A stretch of 24,250 nucleotides of DNA from DASTYK01 sp964384585 (GTDB lineage: Bacteria > Gemmatimonadota > Gemmatimonadetes > Longimicrobiales > RSA9): NCBI GenBank assembly GCA_964384585.1, contig CAYLME010000040.1:1-24250 (forward strand). The letters run 5' to 3'. The notes beneath the pieces were generated by a model that worked only from the letters and a program-made list of their open reading frames with translations, had not been told where the DNA came from and ran no database searches. Every line of letters starts with the position of its first letter. Position 1 is the first letter of the stretch. This document shows, in pieces, positions 15,502 through 23,721 of this stretch. The position numbers and the translations under genes were made by a program.

Positions 15502-17252
15502 GCTGCGCGGACGTCGAGCAGTCGGAGCTGCAGGCGGGCATGGCCGTTCCAGGTGTCCTCCTGAATCTGGAACGCGATGTCGATCGGCGCGCCCAGGTCG
15601 AGCTCCTGCATGCGCGCAGCCATACGGAAGCCGATCGCGTCGAAGGCGGGGCCGCCCTGGCGCAGCCGCAGTTTTGCGTGGCCGTCACCGACCACGCGCA
15701 TGCGGCCACCAGCGTCCACGCCGCGCGCAACGAAGACGGGCGCCGGGTTGCCGAGTCCATGCGGGCCTGCGTAGCGCAGCATGTCGTGCAGTCCCGCCGT
15801 GTCGTCGTCGAGCGGAATCTCCAGGTCGTAGTGCAGCACCGGCACGAGGTCGTCGGCCCGGAGCACGCTGCGCGCGTGCTCGTTCAGTGCGGCGCGCAGG
15901 TCCGCGATCCGTTCGCGCCGCACCTCGAGGCCGGCCGCCTGTCTGTGTCCGCCGTAGCGCTCCAGCAGTGCGGCGCAGCCATCGATGCCCGCGAACAGGT
16001 CGAACGGCGGGATCGACCGCGCACTCCCGCGACCGGTCTCCCCGTCGAGCGCGATGAGCACGGCCGGCCGGTGCACGTGCTCGACCACGCGCGATGCGAC
16101 GATGCCGATCACGCCCGGGTGCCATCCCTCCGCCGCCAGCACCACGGCATAGTCGCGCTCGGGGTCGAAGCTGTCGGCCAGCAGCGCGAGCGCCTGCTCG
16201 AGCGTTTCCCGATCCGTCGCACGGCGCGTTTCGTTCTCGGCCTCCGACGTCGCGGCCAGCCTCTCGGCTGTTGCGGGATCATCCGTCAGCAGCAGCTCGA
16301 GCGCGCGCGCGGCGGCACCCATTCGTCCGACCGCGTTGATGCGCGGCGCGAGGACATGGCTGACCTGGCCGGCCGTCACCGTTTCCCTGGCGTCGAGTCC
16401 GCTCGAGCGCAGCAGTGCGCGCAGTCCCGCGTTACGTGTCTGCGGCAGCAGCCGCAGCCCGTAGTACGTGAGCACGCGGTTCTCGTCCCGGAGCGGCACG
16501 AGGTCCGCAATCGTTGCGAGTGCGACCAGGTCCAGGTACCAGCGCAGCGGCTCTTCGTCTGCGCCGCGTGAGCGCAGCAGCGCCTGCAGCACTTTCCACG
16601 CGACGCCGGTGCCGCAGAGTGCACGGAACGGGTAGGCACTGTCAGAGCGCGACGGATTCACGACCGCGACCGCGGGTGGCAGCGTCACGCCCGGCGTGTG
16701 GTGATCCGTGACGACGACGTCGATGCCGAGCGACTGTGCGGCGGCGATCGCCTCGTGCGCGACGATTCCGCAGTCCGCGGTCAGCACGAGCGTTGCGCCT
16801 GCATCCGCGGCGGCACGCACGCCGGCGCGGCCGAAGTCGTAGCCATCCTCGAGGCGATGCGGCACGAATGGCACGACACGCGCGCCGAGCGTGCGCAGCA
16901 CGCGCGTGTACAGCGCGGCCGCACTGATCCCGTCCACGTCATAGTCGCCATGCACAAGGATCGTCTCGCCGCGCTCGATCGCAGCGTTCACGCGTCCGAC
17001 GAGCGGCTGGATGTCGGGGAGTGCGAACGGATCGTGGAGCTGTTCGAGGCGCGGCCGCAGGAACTGCCTGGCTGCCTCGGGCTCGGCGTATCCGCGGCCT
17101 GCCAGCAGCCGGCAGATCGGGGGGGACAGGCGCAGCTCGTGCTGGAGCCGCGCGACGAGCGCGGGGTCAGTGTCAGCCGCGCGCAGCATCCAGCGCTTCG
17201 GCACATGCGGGAACGTATCGGTCGGGCGCAGCCCCCGTGCGGGCGTCAGCAT
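15498..17252 (-). CDS. recJ: Single-stranded-DNA-specific exonuclease RecJ
   Basis: RecJ degrades single-stranded DNA 5' to 3' in recombination and mismatch or base-excision repair. The 584-residue protein has all DHH-phosphoesterase motifs: HGDYDVDG at 101-108, ADCGI at 159-163, VTDHH at 181-185. The DHHA1 domain carries HPGVIGIVASR at 378-388, GSARSI at 409-414 and GGHRQAAG at 434-441. The C-terminal OB domain includes GPHGLGNPAPVF at 496-507. Start choice is uncertain: ATG at 17252 is used, but GTG at 17204 (VPKRW, the common RecJ opening) is at least as likely, and neither has a clear ribosome site. It overlaps rsmD by 4 bases and follows the zinc-ribbon gene by 34. Confidence 0.95.
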   Translation of the reverse strand: MLTPARGLRPTDTFPHVPKRWMLRAADTDPALVARLQHELRLSPPICRLLAGRGYAEPEAARQFLRPRLEQLHDPFALPDIQPLVGRVNAAIERGETILVHGDYDVDGISAAALYTRVLRTLGARVVPFVPHRLEDGYDFGRAGVRAAADAGATLVLTADCGIVAHEAIAAAQSLGIDVVVTDHHTPGVTLPPAVAVVNPSRSDSAYPFRALCGTGVAWKVLQALLRSRGADEEPLRWYLDLVALATIADLVPLRDENRVLTYYGLRLLPQTRNAGLRALLRSSGLDARETVTAGQVSHVLAPRINAVGRMGAAARALELLLTDDPATAERLAATSEAENETRRATDRETLEQALALLADSFDPERDYAVVLAAEGWHPGVIGIVASRVVEHVHRPAVLIALDGETGRGSARSIPPFDLFAGIDGCAALLERYGGHRQAAGLEVRRERIADLRAALNEHARSVLRADDLVPVLHYDLEIPLDDDTAGLHDMLRYAGPHGLGNPAPVFVARGVDAGGRMRVVGDGHAKLRLRQGGPAFDAIGFRMAARMQELDLGAPIDIAFQIQEDTWNGHARLQLRLLDVRAA

Positions 17253-17286
17253 GCGAGATCGCGTGCGTCGCGCCCGGGCATTCGAC

Positions 17287-17994
17287 TCACTCCTGCGTGT
17301 AGAGGATCACGCCGCAGGCTTCGCAGCGCCGCAGCCCGTCCGCGCGGCGCACTTCCGCCTGCTCCTGGAGCGGCAGGATGTTGAAGCAGTTGCCGCATGC
17401 TCCTTCGGCAGTCATCGGTGCGAGGGCGCGACGCTCGCGTCGGCCGCGCACCCGCTCGTACAACGTGAGCGCCTGCCTGTCGATGCCTGCGACGCGGTCC
17501 GCGCGGCGCTCCTGCAGCTGTGCGAGCTCCGATGCCGCCGCATCGGCCTCCTGCTGCAGCTCGTCACGCTTCGGCTGAACCTCCGCGCGCAGCTTCTCGA
17601 CCTGCTTCTCGAGATCGGAAAGCCGCAGCTCTGCGCGAGTCATGTCCTGGCCGACGTCGCGCGCCTCTGCCACATCCGCCTCCGTCGCACGGCGGATCAA
17701 ATCGATCTCCGCGCGGGCAGCCGCCTCCTCCATCCGGCTCTTCGTCCGCTCGATCCTCTGCTCGTAGGCGTGCTGGCGCTCACGCTTGTTCTGCGCACCG
17801 GTCTCGAGCTTCAGTATCTGCTGCCTCAGGTCATCCACGCGTGCACGCAACGCATCGACCTCGTTTTCCAGCGTGCGAAGTGGCGCTTCGACCTCGCGGA
17901 ATCGCTCCTCGAAGGCACCTGCATGCAACTGCGCCTTCGAGATTTCATCGTCGATCTGCTGCAGCTCGATCAGTGCCTGGTGCGTTGGTCCCAT
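17287..17994 (-). CDS. Coiled-coil protein with C-terminal C4 zinc ribbon (DUF164/HP0958 type)
   Basis: This 235-residue protein is almost all charged heptad-like helix from about 5 to 180, then a zinc ribbon with two CxxC pairs (CGNC and CEAC) about 25 residues apart. That is the layout of the HP0958-like, DUF164 family of cytoplasmic proteins, for which roles in RNA binding and in helping secretion or flagellar gene expression have been reported in some bacteria. No specific function can be assigned here. Its ATG shares a base with the dnaG stop (TAATG), placing it firmly in the replication and repair operon where many bacteria have rpoD after dnaG. Confidence 0.9.
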   Translation of the reverse strand: MGPTHQALIELQQIDDEISKAQLHAGAFEERFREVEAPLRTLENEVDALRARVDDLRQQILKLETGAQNKRERQHAYEQRIERTKSRMEEAAARAEIDLIRRATEADVAEARDVGQDMTRAELRLSDLEKQVEKLRAEVQPKRDELQQEADAAASELAQLQERRADRVAGIDRQALTLYERVRGRRERRALAPMTAEGACGNCFNILPLQEQAEVRRADGLRRCEACGVILYTQE

Positions 17995-19815
17995 TATCCT
18001 TCCACGTCAGGTGCGGTCGTTTCGGTCCGGCCCTGCGGGCGCGGCCTGCCGTAACGAGAGGAGCGTTTGTGCCCCAGCTCGGTCGGGAGCGCGCGCAACT
18101 GCTCGGACAGACGCATGTACTCGGTCAGGAGCACGTCTGCATCGTCCTCGGCGTTGTTCTGCGCCATCCTCAGCTTGATGCCGTCTTGCTGGAGAAATAT
18201 GCGGTCCCGGTGGATGCTCGCAACCGCATCTTCGAAGCTTCGGTCGGCATCCACGATATCGCTGCCGTCCTTCTCCAGCGCCGCCAGCCGCTCGCGCACG
18301 GGCGCCTCCAGCCCTTCGGTGCTGCCCGCCAGCAGGGCCGAGTAGAGCGCGCGATAGACGGGATCGCGCAGGTCGGACGGTGAGATCTGGTCGCGCGCAG
18401 CCGCGATCCGGTCGGGATCACGCACCAGCAGCACCAGGAGCAGGCGCTCGTCGTTCTCACGGCGGCGCAGCTCCTCGGTGACCGGCTCCTCGCGCGGGCG
18501 GGCACGGCTGCGCGGATCCCTGGCGGCGGCCGGTGCTGCCTCCCTGCCACCACCCGCGCGCAGCTCCTCCTCGAGCGTCTCGCGCGTAACACCGACGCGC
18601 TGCGCGACCCGGCCGATGTAGATGTCGCGGAGCGCCGGATCGACGGTCGCGCGGATGGTTGGCAGCAACCGGTCGAGCGCGCGACGAGCACCATCGATGT
18701 CGTCGAAGTAGTGCCGCTCCTCCAGCATCTGCAGCTTCCGCTCGAGTACGTCGAGCGCGCCGTCGAGGAACGGTGCGAGCGCCGCGGCGCCGCCCTTGCG
18801 AACGAGCGAGTCCGGGTCCTCGCCCTGCGGCAATGCGACGACGAGCGGATGAACCCCGGCCTTGAGCAGCGCGTCCGCCGTGCGGAACGTCGCGCGCCCG
18901 CCCGCCGTGTCGCTGTCATAGAGCAGCAGCGCGCGCCCGGCATAGCGCGCGAGCAGGTTCGCCTGCTCGGGAGTCATCGCAGTGCCCATGCCGGCCACCA
19001 CATTCTCGATGCCACGACCCGCGAGCGCCACATAGTCCATGTAGCCCTCGACGACGAGCGCCGCACCCTCGCGCCGGATCGCGTTGCGCGACCAGTTCAG
19101 GCCGTAGAGAACGGTGCCCTTGTGGAAGATCGGCGTCTCGGGCGAATTGAGGTATTTCGGCTGGTCACCGCTCNNNNNNNNNNATCACGCGACCGCTCAC
19201 CTCGGCCACCGCGAACATCAGCCGGTTGCGGAAACGGTCGTATGGCTCGCTGCCTCGCTCGCTCTCCTTGATCAGCCCCGCATCCAGCAGCACGTCATCT
19301 TCGATACCGTGCTGATGGGCCGCGCCGCGCAGCGCCTGCCAGTCGTCTGGCGCATAGCCGATGCGGAACCGCTTGATGGCATCCTCACCGATCTCGCGCT
19401 TCTGCAGGTAGCGCAGTGCGTGCTCGCCCGCGGGCTCGCGCAGCATCCGCTCGAAGAAGTCTGCCGCGAAAGAGATGGCTTCGTACAGCTTGCGGTTGGG
19501 ATCCTCCTCCTGGCGCGGTCCCTCCCAGCGCGGGATCTCCACGCCAACGCGGTCCGCGACCTGGCGCACCGCGTCCGTGAACGAGAGGCCCTGGTGCTTC
19601 ATGAGGAAACTGAACACGTCGCCCGACTCGCCGCAGCCGAAGCACTTGAAGAAGCCCTTCGATGGGACCACGTAGAACGACGGCGTCTTCTCGTGATGGA
19701 ACGGGCAGAGCGCACGGAAGTCCTTGCCCGCGCGCTTGAGTGGCAGCAGCTCGCCGATCATCTCGACGATGTCCGCGCGTTCGCGCACCTCATCGATCAG
19801 ATGATCGGCAATCAT
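17994..19815 (-). CDS. dnaG: DNA primase, interrupted by an assembly gap
   Basis: DnaG makes RNA primers for replication. The N-terminal zinc domain has Cys37, His40, Cys58 and Cys61 (CPFH...CFGC). The RNA-polymerase core includes RLMFAVAEVSGRV just before the gap and PKYLNSPETPIFHKG just after. The TOPRIM domain has VVEGYMDY and YDSDTAGG. The C-terminal helicase-binding part ends in a basic, Arg-rich tail. The run of 10 N at 19174-19183 puts the two halves out of frame, but both sides are intact family sequence. Restoring the six whole and two split codons that the family has here (VIxFGGRxL) needs about 21 bases and gives about 610 residues, a normal length. The break is therefore an assembly artefact. 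The start overlaps the mutS2 stop by ATGA. Confidence 0.95.
19174..19183. other. Assembly gap (10 N) inside dnaG
   Basis: Ten undetermined bases. The stated length breaks the dnaG frame; a gap divisible by three, about 21 bases by family alignment, would restore it. The N run is therefore a placeholder, not a measured size. Confidence 0.95.
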
Positions 19816-22196
19816 GCGAGATCCGCGACCGTGACACCCGCGCCGCCCTCGCCCATACCGCCCGGCCGGAACGCCTGCACACGACGCTCGCCCTTCAGCA
19901 CGTCCGTCACCACCTCGCGCAGTGCACCCGTGCCCTTGCCATGAATGATGCGCAGAGACGGCAGCCCCGCCAGGATGGCGTTGTCGAGCGCGCGCGTGAC
20001 AACGACGACGGCCTCGTCTGCGCGCATGCCGCGCAGATCGACTTCCGGCGAGGCATCCACGTCGGGCGCGATCCACCCGCCACGCTGCTGCGATCTGCCC
20101 GTCGGCTGCACCGGTTGCGGCTGGAGTACTTCGAGCCCGCGCGTGGCGACCTGCAGGCGAACGCCGCCCGTCTCGACCACGGCACGACCATCGCGCAGCT
20201 CGACGACGACGCCGTCTGCGCCCGTCGCGGCGATGCGTACGCGCGCGCCGACTTCGAGGTCCTGCGCCTCCCTGCGCGCCGGCGCAGCCGGTACATCGTC
20301 CGGCATGCGCTCCGCCTGCTTCTGCGCGCGCTGCTCGACCCGGCGTCGCGCGCTCCGGATCGCCTCTTCGAACTCAGCGCTCGTCGCGGCCGCTGCCGCC
20401 GCCGCACGCATCTCGCTGATCGCGGACTCCACATCCTCGCGCGCGCTGAGCAGCAGGTCCCGCGCCTGCTGGCGCGCGCGCCGCTCGGCATCCTGCTCGC
20501 GCCTCCGCAGCTCCGACTCACGATGTTCGAGCTGGGTGCGCAGGCTCATCGCATCAGCACGCGCCACCCGTGTCTCCGCCAGCGACGCTGCGAGCGCACG
20601 CTCCTTCTCCTCGAGCTCGAGCAGCAGGTGCGACACGTCCCGCTCCGCGGCAGGCAGATACTCGTCGGCACGCTCGAGCAGCGGCCCGGGGAAGCCCAGC
20701 CGCTTCGCGATCGCGAGACCGTAGCTCCTGCCCGGCACGCCCTTCTGCAGGCGGTAGGTGGGCCGCAGCTCCGCGGCATCGAACTGCAGCGACGCGTTCA
20801 CGACCCCGGGTTCCTCGCCCGCCAGCAGCTTCAGCTGACCGAGATGCGTGGTCGCGACCGTGAACGTGCCACGGCGCGTCAGATCGACCAGGATCGCCTG
20901 CGCCAGCGCGCCGCCCTCGGCCGGATCCGTGCCGCTGCCCATCTCGTCGATCAGCACGAGCGATTGCGCGGTCGCGCTCTCCAGGATCTCGCGCAGGTTC
21001 ACGAGGTGCGCAGCGAAGGTGGACAGGCTCGCCTCGATCGACTGCTCGTCGCCGATGTCGGCAAAGATGTCCGTGAACAACGGCAACCGCGTGCCCTCGC
21101 CGACCGGCGGTATGACACCGCATTGCGTCAGGGCGGAGATCAGGCCGACCGCCTTGAGCAGCACCGTCTTGCCGCCGGTGTTCGGGCCGGAGACGAGCAG
21201 CGTGCGCTCGTCGTCTTCCATGCGCAGTTCGAACGGCACCACATCCACGCCCGTCGCACGAAGCAGCGGATGATACCCGCGCACGACATGGTACTCCGAC
21301 GTGCCTGCGGGCAGCATCTCCGGCCGCGTGCCGTTCACCTCGAGTGCGTAGCGCGCCCGTGCGAAGAGCGAGTCCAGCACGATGAGTGCTTCGAGCGCCG
21401 CTTTCAGCTCGGCGCGGTGCGGGCGCAACCGGTCGGTGAGCTCGCGCAGGATGCGCTGCACCTCGCGCGCTTCGGCAATCTCGAGCTCGCGCAGCCGGTT
21501 CATCAGCTCGAGCGCCACCGGCGGCTCGACGAAAAGCGTCGCACCGGTCGCCGACTCATCGTGCACGAGCCCGCCGACCTCGACGCGCGCTTCGCGTCGG
21601 ACCGGCACGACGTAACGACCGTCGCGGATCGTGACCGACGCGTCCGCGACCTGGAAGCGCGAGGGCAGCGACTGCATGTACTGCTCGAGCTTCGCAACGA
21701 TCCTGGAGCGTGCACCGCGGATCTCGCGACGCAGCCGCGCCAGCTCGCGTGAAGCACTGTCGCGCACCTCGCCGGCGTCGTCGATCGCAGCGCGGATCAC
21801 CTCCTCGAGATCCTCGCGGCTCATCAGCAGCTCTGCGATTTCCGCGAGCAGCGGGAAATGATCCGCATGCTGCAGCACCACGCGTCGTGTCTCACGCGCG
21901 CCGCGCAGCAGCAGTGCGCAGTCGCGCAACGCGACGGGCTCCCAGACCGAACCCTCTACCGCAAGCTTCCTGAGTGGTCCGCGCAGGTCGGGCAGCGCCG
22001 GCAGTGCCCAGTCGTCGACGCGCAGCAGGAAGCCGACCATCTGGTTGACGCGTCGCAGCTCGGGCTCGATCCACGCCGGTGCGTCCGACGGCGTGAGCGC
22101 ACGCACGGCTTCCGCGCCGAGCGGGCTCGACGCGTAGCCCGCCACGAGCGCGAGCGTCTCGGGCAGCTGCAGGACTGTGAGTGCGTGGTCGTTCAT
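19812..22196 (-). CDS. mutS2: Endonuclease MutS2 with C-terminal Smr domain
   Basis: The 794-residue protein has the MutS2 order: N-terminal helical core, Walker A GPNTGGKT at 337-344, Walker B LVLIDE near 413-418 and SGTDPAEGGALAQA after it. A long charged coiled coil spans about 515-635, followed by a KOW-like patch (about 645-690) and the Smr nuclease domain with DLRGMR at 720-725 and HGKGTG at 752-757. MutS2 suppresses recombination and, in Bacillus, helps rescue collided ribosomes. The ATG at 22196 (MNDHALTVLQLPETL) is chosen because family similarity begins there; the open frame runs 45 codons further to a GTG with low-complexity sequence. The ribosome site is weak. Its stop overlaps dnaG by ATGA. 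Confidence 0.95.
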   Translation of the reverse strand: MNDHALTVLQLPETLALVAGYASSPLGAEAVRALTPSDAPAWIEPELRRVNQMVGFLLRVDDWALPALPDLRGPLRKLAVEGSVWEPVALRDCALLLRGARETRRVVLQHADHFPLLAEIAELLMSREDLEEVIRAAIDDAGEVRDSASRELARLRREIRGARSRIVAKLEQYMQSLPSRFQVADASVTIRDGRYVVPVRREARVEVGGLVHDESATGATLFVEPPVALELMNRLRELEIAEAREVQRILRELTDRLRPHRAELKAALEALIVLDSLFARARYALEVNGTRPEMLPAGTSEYHVVRGYHPLLRATGVDVVPFELRMEDDERTLLVSGPNTGGKTVLLKAVGLISALTQCGVIPPVGEGTRLPLFTDIFADIGDEQSIEASLSTFAAHLVNLREILESATAQSLVLIDEMGSGTDPAEGGALAQAILVDLTRRGTFTVATTHLGQLKLLAGEEPGVVNASLQFDAAELRPTYRLQKGVPGRSYGLAIAKRLGFPGPLLERADEYLPAAERDVSHLLLELEEKERALAASLAETRVARADAMSLRTQLEHRESELRRREQDAERRARQQARDLLLSAREDVESAISEMRAAAAAAATSAEFEEAIRSARRRVEQRAQKQAERMPDDVPAAPARREAQDLEVGARVRIAATGADGVVVELRDGRAVVETGGVRLQVATRGLEVLQPQPVQPTGRSQQRGGWIAPDVDASPEVDLRGMRADEAVVVVTRALDNAILAGLPSLRIIHGKGTGALREVVTDVLKGERRVQAFRPGGMGEGGAGVTVADLA

Positions 22197-22288
22197 GCTG
22201 TGATGCCAGAGCGGATCGGCGGCAGGCCGTGCGTCCGCGGCCCGGGCGAGCGGCGCGACGCTGTGTTCATGCGCAGGCGCGGCGCCGA

Positions 22289-22315
22289 TGCGTGCGGCTG
22301 CAGGATGCGCACGCA
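22289..22315 (-). other. Inverted repeat between yqeY and mutS2
   Basis: A perfect 8-bp inverted repeat (TGCGTGCG / CGCACGCA) with an 11-base loop lies in the 140-base gap between yqeY and mutS2. No T tract follows on the minus strand. I see no promoter or gene in the rest of the gap. Confidence 0.45.
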
Positions 22316-22336
22316 CGCGGCGCGACCGCACCGCGC

Positions 22337-22774
22337 TCAGCCAAGCTCTTCCCTGACGATCCGGTTGGCTTCCTTCCCGTCGAATACACCCTTGATGCTC
22401 GGCATGATCTTGCCCATGACGGCACCGATGTTGTTCGCGCCCGCGGCGATCGCCGCGCGTACCAGCTCGCGGACCTCGTCTTCCGAGAGCTGCGGCGGCA
22501 GGTAGGTCGCGAGGATCTCGGCCTCCTGGTCCTCCCGCACGGCGAGGTCTTCGCGATTGCCAGCACGCATCTGTTCTGCGGCCTCTCGACGCCGCTTGAC
22601 AGCACGCTGCACGACCTGCTGCACGTCCTCGTCGCCTGCCTCATGACCCAGTTCGATCTCGCGGTTGCGCACCTCGGACATCGTAGTCGTGAGCAGGAGC
22701 AGACGTGCCTTGTCACGCTCGCGGCGCGCAGTATTCACGTCCTCGCGCAGCCGCTCCTTCAGCGATCCTGCCAT
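22337..22774 (-). CDS. yqeY: GatB/YqeY domain protein
   Basis: This 145-residue protein is a YqeY-type protein, related to the tRNA-binding tail domain of the GatB amidotransferase subunit. The opening LKERLREDVNTARRERDKARLLLLTTTMSEVRNREIE, the linker EAEILATYLPPQLSEDEV and the final IGAVMGKIMPSIKGVFDGKEANRIVREELG are all standard. Family members are thought to bind tRNA, but their function is not settled. It starts 7 bases after the hinT stop with GGGGTGA as ribosome site, so the two are cotranscribed. yqeY next to primase and repair genes is common in bacteria. Confidence 0.94.
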   Translation of the reverse strand: MAGSLKERLREDVNTARRERDKARLLLLTTTMSEVRNREIELGHEAGDEDVQQVVQRAVKRRREAAEQMRAGNREDLAVREDQEAEILATYLPPQLSEDEVRELVRAAIAAGANNIGAVMGKIMPSIKGVFDGKEANRIVREELG

Positions 22775-22781
22775 GATATGT

Positions 22782-23135
22782 TCACCCCGGCGGCCAGCGC
22801 AGGTCGCGCCCGCCCAGCAGATGCATGTGAATGTGGAAGACGGTCTGGCCCGCGCCCGCGTTCGTGTTCACGACGACACGGTAACCGTCCTCAGCGACAC
22901 CCTCGGCCCGCGCGATCGCGCGTGCGACCACGAACAGCTCGCCCAGCAGCGCGGCGTCCGGCGTTTCGACGTCGTTCACCGACGCGATGTGCCGCTTCGG
23001 AATGATCAGCACGTGCAGCGGCGCCTTCGGGTCGATGTCCCGGAACGCCAGCAGGCTGTCCGTCTCGTGCACGATCTGCGACGGGATCTCCCGCCGCACG
23101 ATGCGGCAAAACAGGCAATCCTGTTCCGTCATCAT
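22782..23135 (-). CDS. HIT-family nucleotide-binding protein (HinT-like)
   Basis: This 117-residue protein is a HIT-domain purine nucleoside phosphoramidase-type enzyme. The catalytic histidine triad is HIHMH at 101-105. The N-terminal CLFCRIVRREIPS has a CxxC pair that binds zinc in many HinT proteins. The family hydrolyses AMP-lysine-like phosphoramidates, and its physiological role is vague. Two adjacent ATG codons (23135 and 23132) follow GGAGGCGGAGGAGG; the second gives the better spacing. It is the first minus-strand gene after the divergent orphan, so the leader region at 23136-23216 probably holds promoters for both. Confidence 0.94.
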   Translation of the reverse strand: MMTEQDCLFCRIVRREIPSQIVHETDSLLAFRDIDPKAPLHVLIIPKRHIASVNDVETPDAALLGELFVVARAIARAEGVAEDGYRVVVNTNAGAGQTVFHIHMHLLGGRDLRWPPG

Positions 23136-23149
23136 CCTCCTCCGCCTCC

Positions 23150-23162
23150 GGCGCGTCGCGCC
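23150..23162. promoter_or_regulatory. Short palindrome in the divergent hinT/orphan region
   Basis: GGCGCG T CGCGCC is a perfect 6+1+6 palindrome in the 81-base region between divergent starts. The composition is so GC-rich that chance is a real alternative. I see no convincing -10 or -35 boxes for either gene. Confidence 0.2.
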
Positions 23163-23216
23163 ATGGCTCCGCCCTCGTTCGCCGCCAATGTAGCGCTCCC
23201 TACGCTGGAGGATAAG

Positions 23217-23681
23217 ATGCAGCCGACACGAATCCGGAACGCCGCGATGCGCGTGCTGCGCCGCGGCACCAGCCGTACACTCCCGCTCATCGACCTCGCG
23301 CGGATACTGGAGGACGAGGAGCGCATCGTCATCTCACCGGACGGCCTGGCCGAATCGCTCCGCGGCGACGTCGGCCTGGCCCTGCTCGAGCGGCCGGACC
23401 CGATGGTCGCGCTGCCGCTGGCCGTGCACGAGACGGGCCCCGCCTACCAGGAAGCGCTCCGGGGCGCGACCGGATGCCTGGCCGTCGTGGACACCGGCGA
23501 GCGGCCGTTCTCCGATGCGCCCGACACGTTCGAGATCCTCGCGGGTCCGCTGCTGCGCATGTGGCGCGACGCGAGCGAAGACGCACAGCTCAGGCACGAC
23601 GTGAGCATGGCGCTGGGCGGGCTGTACGCGATGCTGCCGTCGATGGAGGATGCGGCGATCGGACCCGTCGGCGTCGACTGA
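23217..23681 (+). CDS. Hypothetical protein, the only plus-strand gene
   Basis: I do not recognise this 154-residue protein. The start at 23217 has GGAGG 5 bases upstream; an ATG at 23163 would add 18 residues but has no ribosome site. Codon use (mostly G or C at third positions) matches genuine genes here. The first 60 residues hold Arg-rich helix and an LIDLARILEDEERIVISPDGLAESLRGDVGLALLER stretch that could be a small helical or winged-helix-like fold. Residues 65-100 are hydrophobic-strand-like (MVALPLAVHETG, CLAVVDTGERPF). The rest is helical and acidic. There is no signal peptide or membrane segment. It is divergent from hinT and convergent with prmA. Confidence 0.7.
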   Translation: MQPTRIRNAAMRVLRRGTSRTLPLIDLARILEDEERIVISPDGLAESLRGDVGLALLERPDPMVALPLAVHETGPAYQEALRGATGCLAVVDTGERPFSDAPDTFEILAGPLLRMWRDASEDAQLRHDVSMALGGLYAMLPSMEDAAIGPVGVD

Positions 23682-23721
23682 GGCGCGAGCGTCGGCCGGG
23701 TCGGACACCGGCAGTACAACG

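Noticed and set aside
19165..19183. A true frameshift or pseudogene of dnaG
   Set aside because: The apparent stop just past the N run results only from the arbitrary gap length; both flanks are intact DnaG.
22197..22331. A 45-codon N-terminal extension of mutS2 starting at a GTG
   Set aside because: Low-complexity Ala/Arg/Pro sequence without family similarity and no ribosome site. The ATG at 22196 matches the usual MutS2 start.
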